Source: Allomyces macrogynus ATCC 38327 (taxonomy: Eukaryota > Blastocladiomycota > Blastocladiomycetes > Blastocladiales > Blastocladiaceae). From it: a DNA stretch of 64,000 nt. Below, one piece after another: positions 24,771-36,316 of this stretch. The notes under the pieces were generated by a model that searched no databases, was not told the origin of the DNA, and saw only the letters and a program-made list of their open reading frames with translations. The position numbers were made by a program, and so were the translations under genes. The stretch lies in the NCBI GenBank assembly GCA_000151295.1, contig GG745332.1, positions 1,687,468 to 1,751,467 of the forward strand. The letters are read 5' to 3'. Each line of letters begins with the position of its first letter. The first letter of the stretch is position 1.

Positions 24771-25789
24771 ATGATCACCACAAGCATTGCTGAGCCGATT
24801 TTGTTGGAAGAGAGCTCCGGCCACGCCTCGACTCCCGCGTGCACGCTCAACTTGCTGCAACCCGAGTGGAGCGGCACCGTCGTCATGGACCAGCAAGCGG
24901 CAGATGCTGTGCAGGCCGCGCCGCGCGGATCGCTCGCGGCCATCTGCGCCGCGCACCCGGATCCGGCAGCAGTTTTGACGTCGCTGTCGCTTACCCATGT
25001 CATGTACCACGTCGACGACGCGCTGATTGGCAAGGCGTTGGCACTCATCACGCTGCTGCCGCTCGCCATGGTCGTGTCGTACGCGACGCTCGCTGCTGCG
25101 CGCCCGCGCGAACCGCTGTGGCTGGCCATGTTTCTCGGGCAGCTCGGCAATGAGGGGCTCAATTTTGTGCTGAAGCGGTGGATTGCCGAGCACCGGCCGA
25201 CGCGTATGGATTGATGGGTCTCGATTGTCACCACCCGCTCTTGAGCCAAGAACTGATCGTGGTGGTCGTGTCGTTCATCTTCGTGGCCGGTTGGCATCGT
25301 GTAGCCTTCCTCGGCAAGGGCTACGGCATGCCGTCGTGCCACGCGCAGTTCATGTCCTACTGGTGCATCTTTGTCGTGCTCTTCGCGCACGCGGAGCGGC
25401 GCCAGTACATCGTGTTTTTCCACCGTTGGCCATGCTGCATGCTCATCGAGTTTGGTCCACTGACTTGCACCGTCTCCACCCGAATCCCCGAATCTACAGA
25501 CTCCCGAGCTGGCTTGCACCCTTGATCCAGCTTACCGCGCTCACAACGGCGGCTCTCGTCATTTACTCGCGGTACGCTTGCACCGACCCGATCCATGCCT
25601 GCCGCATCGCTCACGCTGCACGTTTTCCCCCGTAGAGTCCACCTACAATACCACACGGTCGTTCAAGTCCTAGCCGGGACCGCGATTGGTACCGTCGTGG
25701 GCGCCGTCTGGTTTGCCCTTGTCCACCCGCGCTTCCCGCTGCCGCCATTCAGGCCACGACCGGACGAGCAGCGCGCGAAAAAGGAATAG
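24771..25789 (+). CDS. Dolichyl-diphosphate phosphatase (DOLPP1/Cax4, PAP2 superfamily)
   Basis: ER membrane enzyme that dephosphorylates dolichyl diphosphate on the luminal side to recycle the N-glycan carrier. Exons 24771-25203, 25305-25404, 25500-25571 and 25636-25789 give up to 252 aa. PAP2 motifs are in order: KRWIAEHRP (first motif), YGMPSCHAQF (PSxH motif) and SRVHLQYHTVVQVLAG (SRxxxxxHxxxQV motif with the catalytic His). The region LTHVMYHVDDALIGK matches the family N-terminus. ATG 24885 would remove 38 residues and still keep the LTHV block, so the start is uncertain. Four to five membrane helices are predicted, with a basic tail RAKKE. Confidence 0.88.
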
Positions 25790-25952
25790 ATGCAAATGGC
25801 TGCAGCGTGTTGCCGGCGTTTGTTTTGGATGTTCTCGGTCGCATGGATGGGTCGACACTGGCGACCTCTCTTGGCAAATGATCACAGCTGTGCTCCACGC
25901 GCAGCGTCCCAACTGTCGAAATCCAAAATTGTGGCACTATTATAGATATACC

Positions 25953-27784
25953 CTACAGCTTGGACACGATCGTGCCTCGTCCCCGGTTGAACGCGCGCGC
26001 ATTCGCCTCGAGGTTCGGCAGGTCATACCAGTAGTTGACCATGAATCCGTACGACTGCGACAGTCCCTTGGCTAGCGAGCATAACGAGCAACACAAGGTC
26101 AGTCGCGTGTTGCCGCCGCGAAGAAGCAGAGACAAAATCAATTCACGTACGCGATACATCGCCGAGCCAATTCAACCGCAACAGCGTCGCGCCGTTGCCC
26201 AAATGGAACCGCTCGACCGGGTCATTGCGCACCTTCAGCAAATAACTACAGCATTCCCAAATCAAGTGAGCTTGCTTGCATCTTCTCCACCACTTGGTCC
26301 CACGCTAGAACGTACTGTTTGCAGATCGGCGTCAGCACCGCACGCACAAACCGGCGCTGTGCCGGATCATGCACCCACTTGCCCTGATTCACCATTTTCC
26401 CAAACTTGCTCAGCGACCCAAAGTGCCGCACGACCGCTTCGCGCAATGACGCCGGCAAAATCGCACCTACAGCCTCCCACCGGCCGTAGGGCTCTGCTGC
26501 CGCGCCCACCGCTCGCCGCGGCCCGCTACCATGCGTCGGCGGCGTGGACATTAACCACGCGCGCAACGACGGGATTGGAGACAGCGTCGAGAACACGGTG
26601 ATCAAGGGATGGTGTACTTGCAAGTCAGCGACGGCGGCCTTGATGATGCGCGAGCCCATGTCGATGCCCGCGAGCCCGCGCATTGTCGAGTTGACCGAGT
26701 AGAAGATGGCCGCGGTGGGCGGAGGGTCCATAGGTTCGTTGGCGGTCGCATCGTTGAGAATCGATTGCACCGAGCCCGAGAGGGTTGGCGTGAGCGCAAT
26801 TTGCAGGAATGCGATCGGATCGGCGAGCCGCGGGTGCAGGTAGGCGTAGATGAGCCGGTACCGCTGCAGCCGCTTGTCGAGGTCGTCGGTCGTTTTCATC
26901 AGGTGAACCGTCTCGTATTGGATGATCTGGTGAAGAGGAACGTGATCAATTTCTCGGGAACCATGCAGTGCGTCGTGCAGAGAGCAGCAACAAACGTGAC
27001 CGCCAATGTCGCACCTTATGCTTCAGCTCATCGCTCGACTCGCGCGATAGCTGGACAAATTGGAGCCCCGGGAGAAGCGACGCCTGGATTTGCCGCTTCA
27101 GGACGTTGATTGCCGTCTGCAGCGATGGCGGCGAGCTGGCGGAGCGGGATCGCATTGTCGTCTACACGGTCGTTTGGATCAGTTCTGCTCAGACGCCGCG
27201 ATCGACTTGAAGAACACCGTACGAGCAAGTCACCGCGCACTTGAATCAAGAAATCGAGCCCCCACGGTTGCTGCGCGAGCAGTTTCGCGACCTTGGCGAG
27301 CGTGCGCACCGACACCTCTATAAATTCGTCAAGCCCACCGCATCAAGTCCCGCTCCATCTTGTCCACCCATCAAACGCGCTCAATACCTTGCTCCCAGAG
27401 CCCGAGCTTTGCACTACGATCGAGCGACCGGTACAGGGTGCGGATCTGCGTGAGGTCATCCTCGACACTCAGCGGGTCTGACATGGACGTCATGGCAAAC
27501 GACCCGATCCGTTCGAGCGACCGGACCAGGTCGTCGACGAGATGCGCCTGGTAGGAATTGATCGTGGCAGGCGCATCGGCTTGCGTGCCGCTGTGCAGGG
27601 ACCTCGTCGAAGGGTCGTTGGTCATGATGGTCGGCGAGCGAGTCGGATCCAACGCCGCAGTGAGCGTCCAGCTTAACCGTTGCCGATGGAAATGGGCGAG
27701 CAACAATGGCGTGCGCGAGTGCGTCAGGTGGCGGAACTGGAGGAGGCGCGGGGCCACGACTGGCCGGATCACGCTCGTGGCCAT
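25953..27784 (-). CDS. MLYCD: Malonyl-CoA decarboxylase with mitochondrial presequence and peroxisomal SKL
   Basis: Converts malonyl-CoA to acetyl-CoA and CO2. Six exons (27388-27784, 27223-27317, 27015-27161, 26316-26926, 26151-26245, 25953-26071) give 487 aa, close to the human 493. The C-terminal acetyltransferase-fold domain is clear: TAAIFYSVNSTMRGLAGID, STLSPIPSLRAWL, a segment joined by splicing as HYLLKVRNDPVERFHLGNG, ATLLRLNWLGDVSPKGL and SYGFMVNYWYDL. The N-terminal helical domain includes LAKLLAQQPWGLDFLIQVRG-type sequence. The start MATSVIRPVVAPRLLQFRHL is Arg-rich without acids, a typical mitochondrial presequence. The last three residues are SKL, a type 1 peroxisomal signal, so dual location is predicted as in mammals. 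Confidence 0.93.
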
Positions 27785-28201
27785 GGGGTGGGCGCGCTGA
27801 TCTTCCGGTCGTCGAACTTGCTCGTTCGACAGCGGTGCTGCAGCTTCACCAATCCTGGTGAGCAAGAGTTGTTGGAGAGCTGGGGGAGGCTGGAGGAAGT
27901 GCACGAGCAACACCAGGAGAGAGAAGGTAGCACGGGTCCATGGTGCAGGCCGCTGCCAGCAAGGCAAAATGGCAGGGCTACAAGTGTCCGCCATGGTCCC
28001 CCAACCGTCAAGTTGTGCTTCATGCAGCAAACATGGATCACATCGATCGCAAATGCATTTGCGGTCAGAGGTTCAAAAATGTGACTCTCTCCACGCTCTT
28101 ATCAAGGAGTAGAAGGGACGTGGTCCGACAATCCAATCCAATGTATTTATTCCAGTCCATCAAATCCAACCCGAGTCCGCGATAGTAACCCAGTCCACCC
28201 G
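27785..28201. other. Intergenic region upstream of malonyl-CoA decarboxylase
   Basis: About 420 bp between two minus-strand genes. No further gene or repeat is recognised. Confidence 0.5.
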
Positions 28202-29593
28202 CTAGCCAGTTGTTGCCGGGTCGCGCTCCGCTGCTCCCGCGGTCGAATCCGGTTCCGCCGCGGCCAGCGGGACCGTGCCCGTCGGCGAAGCTGCTCGAGC
28301 CATGGCAACGAGCAGCGGCTCACCCATGCAAAGCGGCAGCGGGAAGAACCACTGTACGAGCCGCTCGGTCACGGCAGGGTCGGCCGACGTTGCCTGCGCA
28401 AACTGGTCCCACCCGATGCGCGCCAACTCGGTGCGCCGGATCGTGAATCCGGACTCGGTGAGCTTGACCACGTCGGGCTGGCCTTGGAGCTGCTCAAAAA
28501 TAGCAGCGATCCACTCGATGGTCGACCACTATGAGTAGAGACGCGTGAGTTTTGGCCGCAAGAGTCGTTACAGCAAGAGAACGGCATGAACCTCGATGCA
28601 TTTTGCGGGTTTAACAAATGTGCCGTGCTTCGGTGGACACAAAAAGTGCTGCTTTCCCTTGAGTGCGCCAGTGCTATTTCCGACTGCGATTCAGATACCA
28701 TTCAGCTGGGGGGTTCATGAACGGGAAAGGTGAAAAAAGCGGAAGGGCGCGTACCCGGTGCATGGAGCTCGATCCCAAGCCAGTCGCCCGCATCCTTGGA
28801 CGTGGGTCCGAAGTAACGCACGACGCCGCGATGGCCCGTGGCCATGATGCACACATCACCGTCGACTTGAAACTACTCGTGGCAGGCCGAATGTCAGGTG
28901 GACAGTCGTCGTCGGGAAATGAATAAACCGAGTGTACCGATCTCGATCCGAGCAACTTGGGCAGCGCCGCCATAAGGTCCTTGAGCGTGACAAAGTCGTC
29001 GTTATCCCAATCGAGAAAATTGTACACGCCTGCCCAGAGAGCACATCAGTCGACAAGGCCCGCTGCCGCAAGCACCGCAGCGACAATCTGCGCATATTGC
29101 AGCTTCGACATTTGCGGGCTCGTGTGCCACCACTGGATCATTTTCAGGTACTGCACAAACGAGATTTGCTCGGCATTGAACAGAAGCTCGCATGCCTGCA
29201 GAAGCAGCCGAATGCCGTCAAATGTCAATCAACAGCACTTAACTTGGCCGAACGGCGCTCAAACGGTCGGACCAGTACCCTGGCAAGGAGGCCGTCCTGG
29301 TCGGCGAGCGCGGCCTGCACGAGCGCAGCGTGCGCTTGGTAAGCAAAGAGCATTTCGGACGGTGTAACTGGAGGTCGCGACGACCGGCGTAATCAGCGAA
29401 AGTTCGTTGGGGTGGTCGATAAGGTGTGCTGCATGCTGCCAGTCCTGGTCTGGCCCAACTCACGTTCATGTTCGGAACAATACTTGGCCACGACGGCCGG
29501 TTCCAATGCGGGCAGTTGCGCGTTTCTGCCATTCTCGGCGGGCGTGCTGGCCGACTCGGTGTTGCCCATGGTAGACATGCCAGTGTTGGGCAT
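28202..29593 (-). CDS. EF-hand plus CAP-Gly domain protein
   Basis: Seven proposed exons: 29464-29593, 29279-29367, 29195 to about 29055, 28938-29029, 28755-28872, 28592-28683, 28202-28528. In order there is a short disordered N-terminus (MPNTGMSTMGNTES), a helical EF-hand-like region (ACELLFNAEQISFVQYLKMI), then a good EF-hand loop DWDNDDFVTLKD with Asp at positions 1, 3, 5 and 12. Next comes a CAP-Gly domain split by an intron: FQVDGDVCIMATGHRGVVRY, FGPTSKDAGDWLGIELHAP, then TGALKGKQHFLCPPKHGTFV. A helical C-terminal region follows. CAP-Gly domains bind EEY/F tails of microtubules or end-binding proteins, so a calcium-responsive microtubule role is inferred. The junction between exons 3 and 4 does not keep frame with the donors I can see; a missing base is possible. 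The start codon is the least certain part. Confidence 0.7.
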
Positions 29594-29823
29594 GTCCGGG
29601 AAAAGTGGTGACCAAGCCAAGACGACATGGCGATGCATCACGTGCCGACGCGTGAGAGCGCCGCGGTGCAAAACAGACGTCTGCCGCGGCTCCAACACGC
29701 TGGCGACGACGGCGGCAACGTTCACGACGACGTCCACGACGACGGCGGCCAGCTGACGCAACACGACTGCCTGCAAGCGCACCTGCGGACAGCAAGCTAC
29801 CAACTTTTCCCAAGCTCGTCACC

Positions 29824-31534
29824 ATGACTGTCCTCAAGGCAACTTTTGTGAACGCCACGGACGCCGACCTGGTGCGCGGCCCTCCCTGCACGGGCGCGGT
29901 CACGGCGTTGGGTGGGCGGGGAATGGCGACGCGTCACGGATCGCCGCGGTCTTGATCGGATGAACCGCATTACGAGCACGAGTGGACCAATCCTGCACGA
30001 CCTGGACGGCACTTGTCGTCGCTTCACAAGCAAACCGACAAGACGCGTTGCTGCGGTCTTTTGGCGCCCATGACGCGCCCTCCCCACCAACCTATGCCGC
30101 GCGCACGCTCTCGCGCCCGTTCGCCACCCCCACGATCCGCGCCCTGATCCACCCCGCACCCACTGTCCACTAGGTGCTGTCCTACTCGGCGGTCGTGTCG
30201 AAGCTGCACGGAGACTCGTCGCGCGACGACGGCAGCGAGGACACCTACCTCGCCGAGGCCCGCACCGCCGTTGAGTCCGGGTCGACGACCGACCTGGTCC
30301 GGGGTTACTGCTCCGAGGCCGGTCTGATCCTAAACGTGCCGGAGACGCAAGTCGAGGGCTTTTTCGCACTGCTGCTCGCGCTCGTGAACGTGACGGCTGC
30401 GGGCAACGACAAGCTCGAGGCCGACCTGCTGGGCCGGATTGCCAAGAGCATCGAGGACGCGAATGTCGACAAGGGTGTTGCGAAGCTCAAGCTGTATGTT
30501 GGTGGTATTTGTTTTGGGAATGCGGAACAGTGCCGTGATTTGACCGTCCGCGCCCATGTAGCCTCACGCATGCATTCAATGCTGCCGCCGCGACCTCGCC
30601 CGTGCGCTTGACACTCTACACGTCGATCGTCAAGAGCGCCGCCAAGCATGGAGAGCTCAAGGCGCTTGCCGCGTCGGTCGCGCACATCCCGACCTGGGCC
30701 GCGCAGTGGACCGTCTCCACCGCCGACGTGACGACGCTCCTCTCCCTGATTGACGAAAAATACCTCGCAGCCGGTCTCTTCGAGGACGCGTTTACCGCGC
30801 TCGTCGCGCACCTCAACTACCTCGCTGATGCTGGCAAGGCCGACAAGGCCGCCGTCGAGTCTGTGCTCGCGCGCGCCGTCCTCGCGGGGCTCGCGCCGCC
30901 CATCAAGGTCCTCGACCTGTCGCCGGCGTTCGTGTCCCCCGCGGCGGCCGCGGTCTCCGGGTCGGCCACGTACAAGCTGCTGGCCGCGTACGTGCATGGC
31001 GATTTGCTCGGGTACAAGGCGGTCGAGAAGGATCTGGCGACGCTGGCGAGTAAAGCCGCCATCAAGGCGCTTCCGGCACCGGCGGCGCTGCAAGCGTCGG
31101 CGCTCGCCAAGGTGCGGCAGCTCTACCTGACGACGTTGCCGCTCGGCACGCCGGTCCCACTCGCGACGCTTGCCAAGGACATGGGCGTTCAGGACGCGCG
31201 CGACGTCGAGGCGGTCGCGATTTCGGCCGTGGCCAATGGCGTGATTGAGGGCAAGCTCGACGGGATCCAGAAGACGCTTACGCTCACGTCGGCGTTCAAG
31301 CCGCACTTCACAGTCGCCGACTGGGAGCGGCTCTTGGCCGACTTGCATGCGTGGAAGGCCGGGCTCGTGCGCGTGCACAAGGCGATTGATGCGCTGACGA
31401 TGGTCGACGAGTTTGATGATGCCGATGTGGACGATTTGGATCTCGGCAGTGGGTACGATATGGCCGATGACGGGTTCGAGGCGCCGCGCGCCGAGTTGGG
31501 CGAGGACGACGACGACATGGGCGTCGACGAGTAA
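29824..31534 (+). CDS. EIF3M: Translation initiation factor eIF3 subunit M (PCI domain)
   Basis: Subunit m of the eIF3 complex, with a C-terminal PCI/winged-helix module. Exons 29824-29871, 30174-30493 and 30562-31534 give 446 aa; the first intron is long for this locus (302 nt). Family marks are HAFNAAATSPVRLTLYTSIV (human NTPVRYTVYCSLIK), the helical repeats, FLTTLP-type PCI sequence VRQLYLTTLPLGTPVPLATL, and the end region HFTVADWERLLADLHAWKAG (human QQWQQLYDTLNAWKQN). It carries a 40-residue acidic extension (DDADVDDLDLGSGYDMADDG) absent from the animal protein. It is transcribed divergently from the CAP-Gly gene across about 230 bp, so the two may share a promoter region. Confidence 0.9.
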
Positions 31535-31808
31535 AGTTTTGGGCGCGGTTCGTCGATTTGATGCTTTGGATTCCATAAACGACGATTGCTCGTGCTCCTG
31601 AGTTTGTGGATTGGTGATAACATGTGGGTGTGGTCCTGGGGAGCGCCAGTGTGGTTCCCTCCTCAACCACCAGACGTGGTTCTTATCGTTTTTGAATGAC
31701 ATTTTTTTGCTCTCCCCTGCCTACTGCACTTCTCCACCTGCACGGCGAGCAAAAAATAGATCACTATTCCACCCTCACCCTCAACCTTGCCTACATGGAT
31801 CATCACCA

Positions 31809-32666
31809 TCACGACGACGACGACGACGACGACGACGACGTCCCCGCCGCGGCCTGCCCCTGCTCCGCCGACGCGCCATCATCGCACGGCGGCGGGATCG
31901 GCGTGTTCGGATCAATCGGCTCGTGCACGACACGCCCGACCTTGAAGTACTTTTCAGACCCGGACGTGTAAAACTGGCGCCAGTCGTCGATCCCCTTGAT
32001 TTGGTCGGGCGTCAGGCCACGAATGTCGTGCGTCAAGTGCGTCTGGAAACAGCCCGTGATGTAGGCGCGTGCCGCGTCGCGACCCGCGAAAAAATGGTAC
32101 CCGCCGCCTGGGCCGTAGTAGGACCGGCCTTCGGTCACGTCGAAGACGTCGCCCCTGGATCGTGGTGCGCGCCAGTGGGGTCAGCGGATGAATGAGCGAG
32201 AAGTGGTCCGACAAACAGTCTACGTACATGATGGCGAGATAGATTGGCTTGCTCGGGTCGGTGCCGTCGTACTGCTTGAGCTCCTCCGGCGTGAAGATGC
32301 GGTCAGACGACTGTCATCGGATCTGCTTTGGTCAGCGTGCTGCAACGGCACATGGCCACAACGCGACCACAACGAACCATCCACGTATTCTGGATCCTCC
32401 GCCACGACGGCAGCTTGTAGTTCCATGTGAAATTGCCGTTGATCTGCGCGTCCAGGTCCACAAGGTCAGCACTCCGATCGGATTGCCAGAAAGGCACGCG
32501 TCATTGAACCGACCATGTACGACAACGCCCCGGCCGCCGCGACCATGAGCGTCAGGACTTGCAGCGTCTGCATGATCTTGGCAAGCAGTGGTACCGGCGG
32601 CTCCACGGGTCGTGCGCGCCCTCGGCCGGCGCCGGGCTTGGCTTTCGGGTCGTAGCGCGTGCTCAT
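31809..32666 (-). CDS. Neuferricin-like membrane-associated cytochrome b5/MAPR protein
   Basis: Single-pass protein with a cytochrome b5-like haem-binding domain of the MAPR group (neuferricin/CYB5D2, neudesin, Dap1). Exons 32514-32666, 32378-32443, 32228-32310 and 31809-32154 give 215 aa. A basic N-terminus is followed by one membrane segment (LQVLTLMVAAAGALSYM), then the MAPR fold: RIFTPEELKQYDGTDPSKPI, YLAIMGDVFDVTEGRSYYGP, GGGYHFFAGRDAARAYITGC. The LTPDQIKGIDDWRQFYTSG segment matches neuferricin. The end is a run of nine Ser encoded by TCG repeats. The partner is unknown; sterol/P450 or haem trafficking roles are reported for relatives. Confidence 0.87.
31814..31841. repeat. CGA/TCG trinucleotide repeat
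   Basis: About nine tandem copies that encode the terminal polyserine of the neuferricin-like protein on the minus strand. Such repeats often vary in length between alleles. Confidence 0.85.
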
Positions 32667-33098
32667 TGTGCAGGAACTTAATTGGAGGACGTGAACGCGC
32701 GACCACTGGTCGATCTTCGTCGTTTTTGTGGTATTGCAGCAGTTGCAGGTGCGTCAGTTGTCGCCGTGGGGAGAGCAGAGGCGAGAGGTTCGAAGCCGAC
32801 AACGGAGGTTCAGCGCACTGTGGTTATGATCGCTGCGCGGTCACGTTCTTGGTTGACGTTGCAAATCTAACCAATCGATCTTGTTTCGTGCTGACCAAAT
32901 ATCAATCCTGAGTCGACCAACCAACCACACACCCACGAGCGCTGCACGGTGGGCATGCTCGCAACGAGATAGTTTTGATCCAGAAGAGGAAGAGGACACC
33001 AAAAAATCCAATTGATCATGGCCCGGTAGCGTCGGAATAACACGCACGACGCCCCGGTCCGCCCCCCCCCCCCCCCCAATTCCCTCCTCCCCCACCAA
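32667..33098. other. Intergenic region with a poly-C tract
   Basis: About 430 bp between the neuferricin-like gene start and the 3' end of the SAS-4 gene. It contains the C16 run at 33062-33077. No gene is recognised. Confidence 0.5.
33062..33077. repeat. Poly-C tract (about 16 C)
   Basis: An uninterrupted C run just downstream of the SAS-4-like gene. Its length is uncertain in any assembly. Confidence 0.9.
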
Positions 33099-35954
33099 TC
33101 ACCCGTCGTCGCCAATCTCGTCCTTGAAAATGGCCCCCGGCGGGTCCACGACCCCGATGGGGCCATCGACGACGCGCATGCGGCCATCGGGCAAGATCTT
33201 TTGCCGCGTGCCGTCGGCAAAAACAATCTTGCCCTTCTTCTTTTCCTTGGGCGCTTCTTCTTCTCCTTGGTCCAGATTTCCTACATGAATGGGCAGGGAC
33301 AAGGGTACGGCGACAGCGATCGTGTTGATCATGAGATGGGGCATCAAAGTAGTGGCGAGCGCGTCAGTGACTGCGGTCGAGACGGCATGGGACAACAAAA
33401 GGGGTACTGCAAACATGAAAAAATGGACACACGATGAAGAGGAAAGGAGAGCGGAGCGGCGACGCTCAGACGCGCGGCGCGTACACGGCGCGGCCCGACC
33501 GGTAGCCGCCCTGGTAATGGTGGTGCGACGCGTCCGGTACCCCGTAGTCGTACGACGTACGGTGCCGGTAGGTACCCGCGCCCGCCGACGACAACGACCC
33601 ATACTGCACGGCGCTCAACGTCGTCAGGGCCGGCGACCCGGCCCGCCGTGGCAGGGCGGGAGACCCACTACGCCGCGGCGTAGCGAAACGCGACGACGGG
33701 GGCGATGGGTACCCGAGCGCCGACGACGAGGAGGTTTGAGGAGCACGGGAAGAGGAAGAGGGCAAGGAAGCAGAAGGGTAGCCGCGAGACCGCTGTACCT
33801 TGGACCCGTCCGAGTGAATGACCGTCTTGTTGCCGCGCGCGTCGGTCTTTTCCATGGTGCCATCGGGCTAAACAGGGCCGAAGCAGAGGCAGGTCAGTCA
33901 AAAAACAAAACCGGTGGAGAACCATCACCAAGCCCAAACACATACGAAAATGTCCTCTTTCTCGCCAGTTGGGTAAATGTACCGGATCGACTGGTTCGGG
34001 AACACAATCTCGGTCATCCCGTCAGGGAACTTCTTCTCCGTCTGCCCATTCGCAAACTCGGTCAAGGTCATGCCGTCCGGGAACGTCGACTGCGTTACGT
34101 CCTTGTCGGAGAAGAAGTAGACATATTTCCCGTCCGGGAAGACCTCCTTGACGTCGTTATTCGTGTACCGCGTAATCTCGTGGCCCGACATCTTGTATTC
34201 CTTGGTGGTGCCGTTCTTGTAGAGCACGACGCGCGTGCCGTCGGCGTACCGCCGCTCGCGAATCCCGTCGCGGTGCGTCTTTTCGGTCACGAAATGGCCC
34301 AGCTGCGAAATGCGCTCGACCGTCTCAAAGTAGTGCCGCCAGTGCGCGGCGGGATCGCCCGTGAGCGTCGGGGCAAAAGTCATCGACGACAGAACCGACC
34401 GGCCCGACGACATGCCGCCGGCGTCCGTGTCGCGCGGCCCGGCCGTCGGTGGGCGTCTCGGCACGCCGAGGGCACTGCCGCCACTACCACCGCCGCCACC
34501 GCTGGGCACAGCGAGTGCCGACGCCGCTGACCCGCCGGCGGTATTGCGCGGCTTGTGCATGGACCCACCTGACGACCCGGACTTGCCCGAGATGGTCGAC
34601 ATGGCCGACGACCCGTTACCGTACGGCGACGCACCGGGCGGCGGCGACGCGCCCTGCAGGTGCCGCATGCGCGGCGACATAGGCAGCGCCGACGTCGATC
34701 CGGTGCCCGGACGCTTGGCGAGCGACGCAAGACTGGCCGACGGTGTGCCGATCGCCGACCCGAGCACACTGCCGCCGCTGGACATGGGCGGGGACAGCGG
34801 GCGGCCGAGCATCGACGTCGGGCCCGACGGAATCCCCGACGGCGTCCCGAGCGCCGACGCGGCCGCGGTTGCTGCCGGTGTCGCCACCGTGGTCACAGCG
34901 CCATTGACGCGCTCCGTCTCGAGCACGTGCAACTCGTCGGCCAATTCCTTGTTCTTGGCCATCAACTCATCCACGCGCTTCTTAAGCCGGTCCTGCTCGA
35001 GCTTGGCCTTGGAATCCTTGGCCTTGATTTGATTCTGCAAGTCGGCGACTTGCCGCTTCAAATCGTCAATCTCCTGCCGGTCCTTGCGGTTCGGCACGGT
35101 CTCGGCCAACTTGCGCGTCTTTTCGAGGAACAGCTTGTCGCGCTTGAGTTTCTTCTTTTCCTCGTCGAGCGCTGCCAGCTCAGAGCGGCGCTGGTCGTCG
35201 TAGTCGCGCTTTTGCTTGCGGAAATCGAGTTTTTCGCGGTCAGTGCGATTTTCTCGCGCTCGAGCTGCTGCCGCTCGCGCACGAGCTGGGCGCGAGCCGC
35301 GGCGAGCTCCTCGCTGGCAGCGTCGGCAGCCGGATCGAGCACGCGCGAGCCCGATGGCGGCGTCGGCGGGAGCGCGACTTGCGCCGGGGCGGGTGGCTGC
35401 GGTTGATTACGCAGTGCCGGAAAGTACTGCGCGAGCAAGCGCGTCGGGCCCGCGGGCGGCGCGGTCGCGTCAGCGTCGATCTGCGTCGCCGAGAGCGCCG
35501 ACAGGTCCATGGACAAGTCAGCGTCGTGGCCGAGCGAGAGGTGGGCAACGTCATGCGCGAGCGCGTCGGGATCGGTGGCGTCGGCACCGGCACCCGCCGC
35601 GGCGGAGCCATTAGCGGCAGAATCGCCCGGCGCGGCCGCGCCATGGTCGCTCGACAAGTCGAGGTTGAACGTGGTATTATTCTGCACGAGAAACGAGGGC
35701 TCGTCGACGTTGAACGGCTCGTCGGCCCAGTTGTCGTCGTGCTTGGTCACGTCAAAGTCGAACATGGTGTGGTCGGCGTGGTCGGGCGTGCCGTTAGCGT
35801 CGCCGAAGGCCAGGATTTCGTGCTCGAGCTGCTCGTAGTCGCGCAGGTCCTGCTCGAGCAAGGCGACGGCGTTGGCGGCGACGGTTGCGTGCCGCTTGCG
35901 CGCCGACTGCGTGACGAGCTCGATCTCGTCGCGCGACAGCGACAGCAGGTCCAT
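33099..35954 (-). CDS. Centriole protein SAS-4 / CENPJ (CPAP) homologue with TCP10 G-box
   Basis: Centriole assembly factor. Proposed exons 33946-35954, 33561-33867 and 33099-33280 give 832 aa if one missing base is restored at an A4 run (35249-35252 on the plus strand). That base is needed to join LEREK to the coiled coil DREKLDFRKQKRDYDDQRR. After a disordered acidic N-terminus and the coiled coil comes a Ser/Gly/Pro linker. The diagnostic C-terminal G-box of beta-strand repeats follows: RERRYADGTRVVLYKNGTTK, EVFPDGKYVYFFSDKDVTQS, TFPDGMTLTEFANGQTEKKF and PDGMTEIVFPNQSIRYIYP. The last exon adds GKIVFADGTRQKILPDG. It is joined through a canonical GTACGT donor; without that splice the protein would stop at 33466. 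The SAS-4 G-box binds STIL/Ana2. Its presence implies centrioles and a flagellated stage. Confidence 0.85.
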
Positions 35955-36316
35955 GGTGGGCCGAGAGAGAGCGCAAGCGCGGTGCGGGCGGTCGTGGGTC
36001 GGGAATCAGTCGTCGTCGTGCGGTGGTCGCTGGCGGCGGCGGCGGCGGCGTGGAGGCGATGAGGGAGGTGGTTGCGGACGCGGTGGCGGTGGGGGTCGAA
36101 CCCGAGCCGGCAAGTATGATTTGAGCGGCCAGGCAGGAAAACGACCTGCTTTTCTCTGTGCTTTTCAAGCTTGCCGACTGGCGACACTGGTTTCGGTCCC
36201 GGTTTCCAACTGGCTTTCCAGTCCTGTTTTCCGTGCTGTTTCTTCGACCGCTTCCACTCATCCTCACCTCGGTGCAGCGCGCCGGTCTGCGCGTCGCTCG
36301 ATCTCTTGCGATCAGC
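35955..36316. other. Intergenic region upstream of the SAS-4 gene
   Basis: About 360 bp, G-rich near the SAS-4 start. No gene or element is recognised. Confidence 0.45.
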
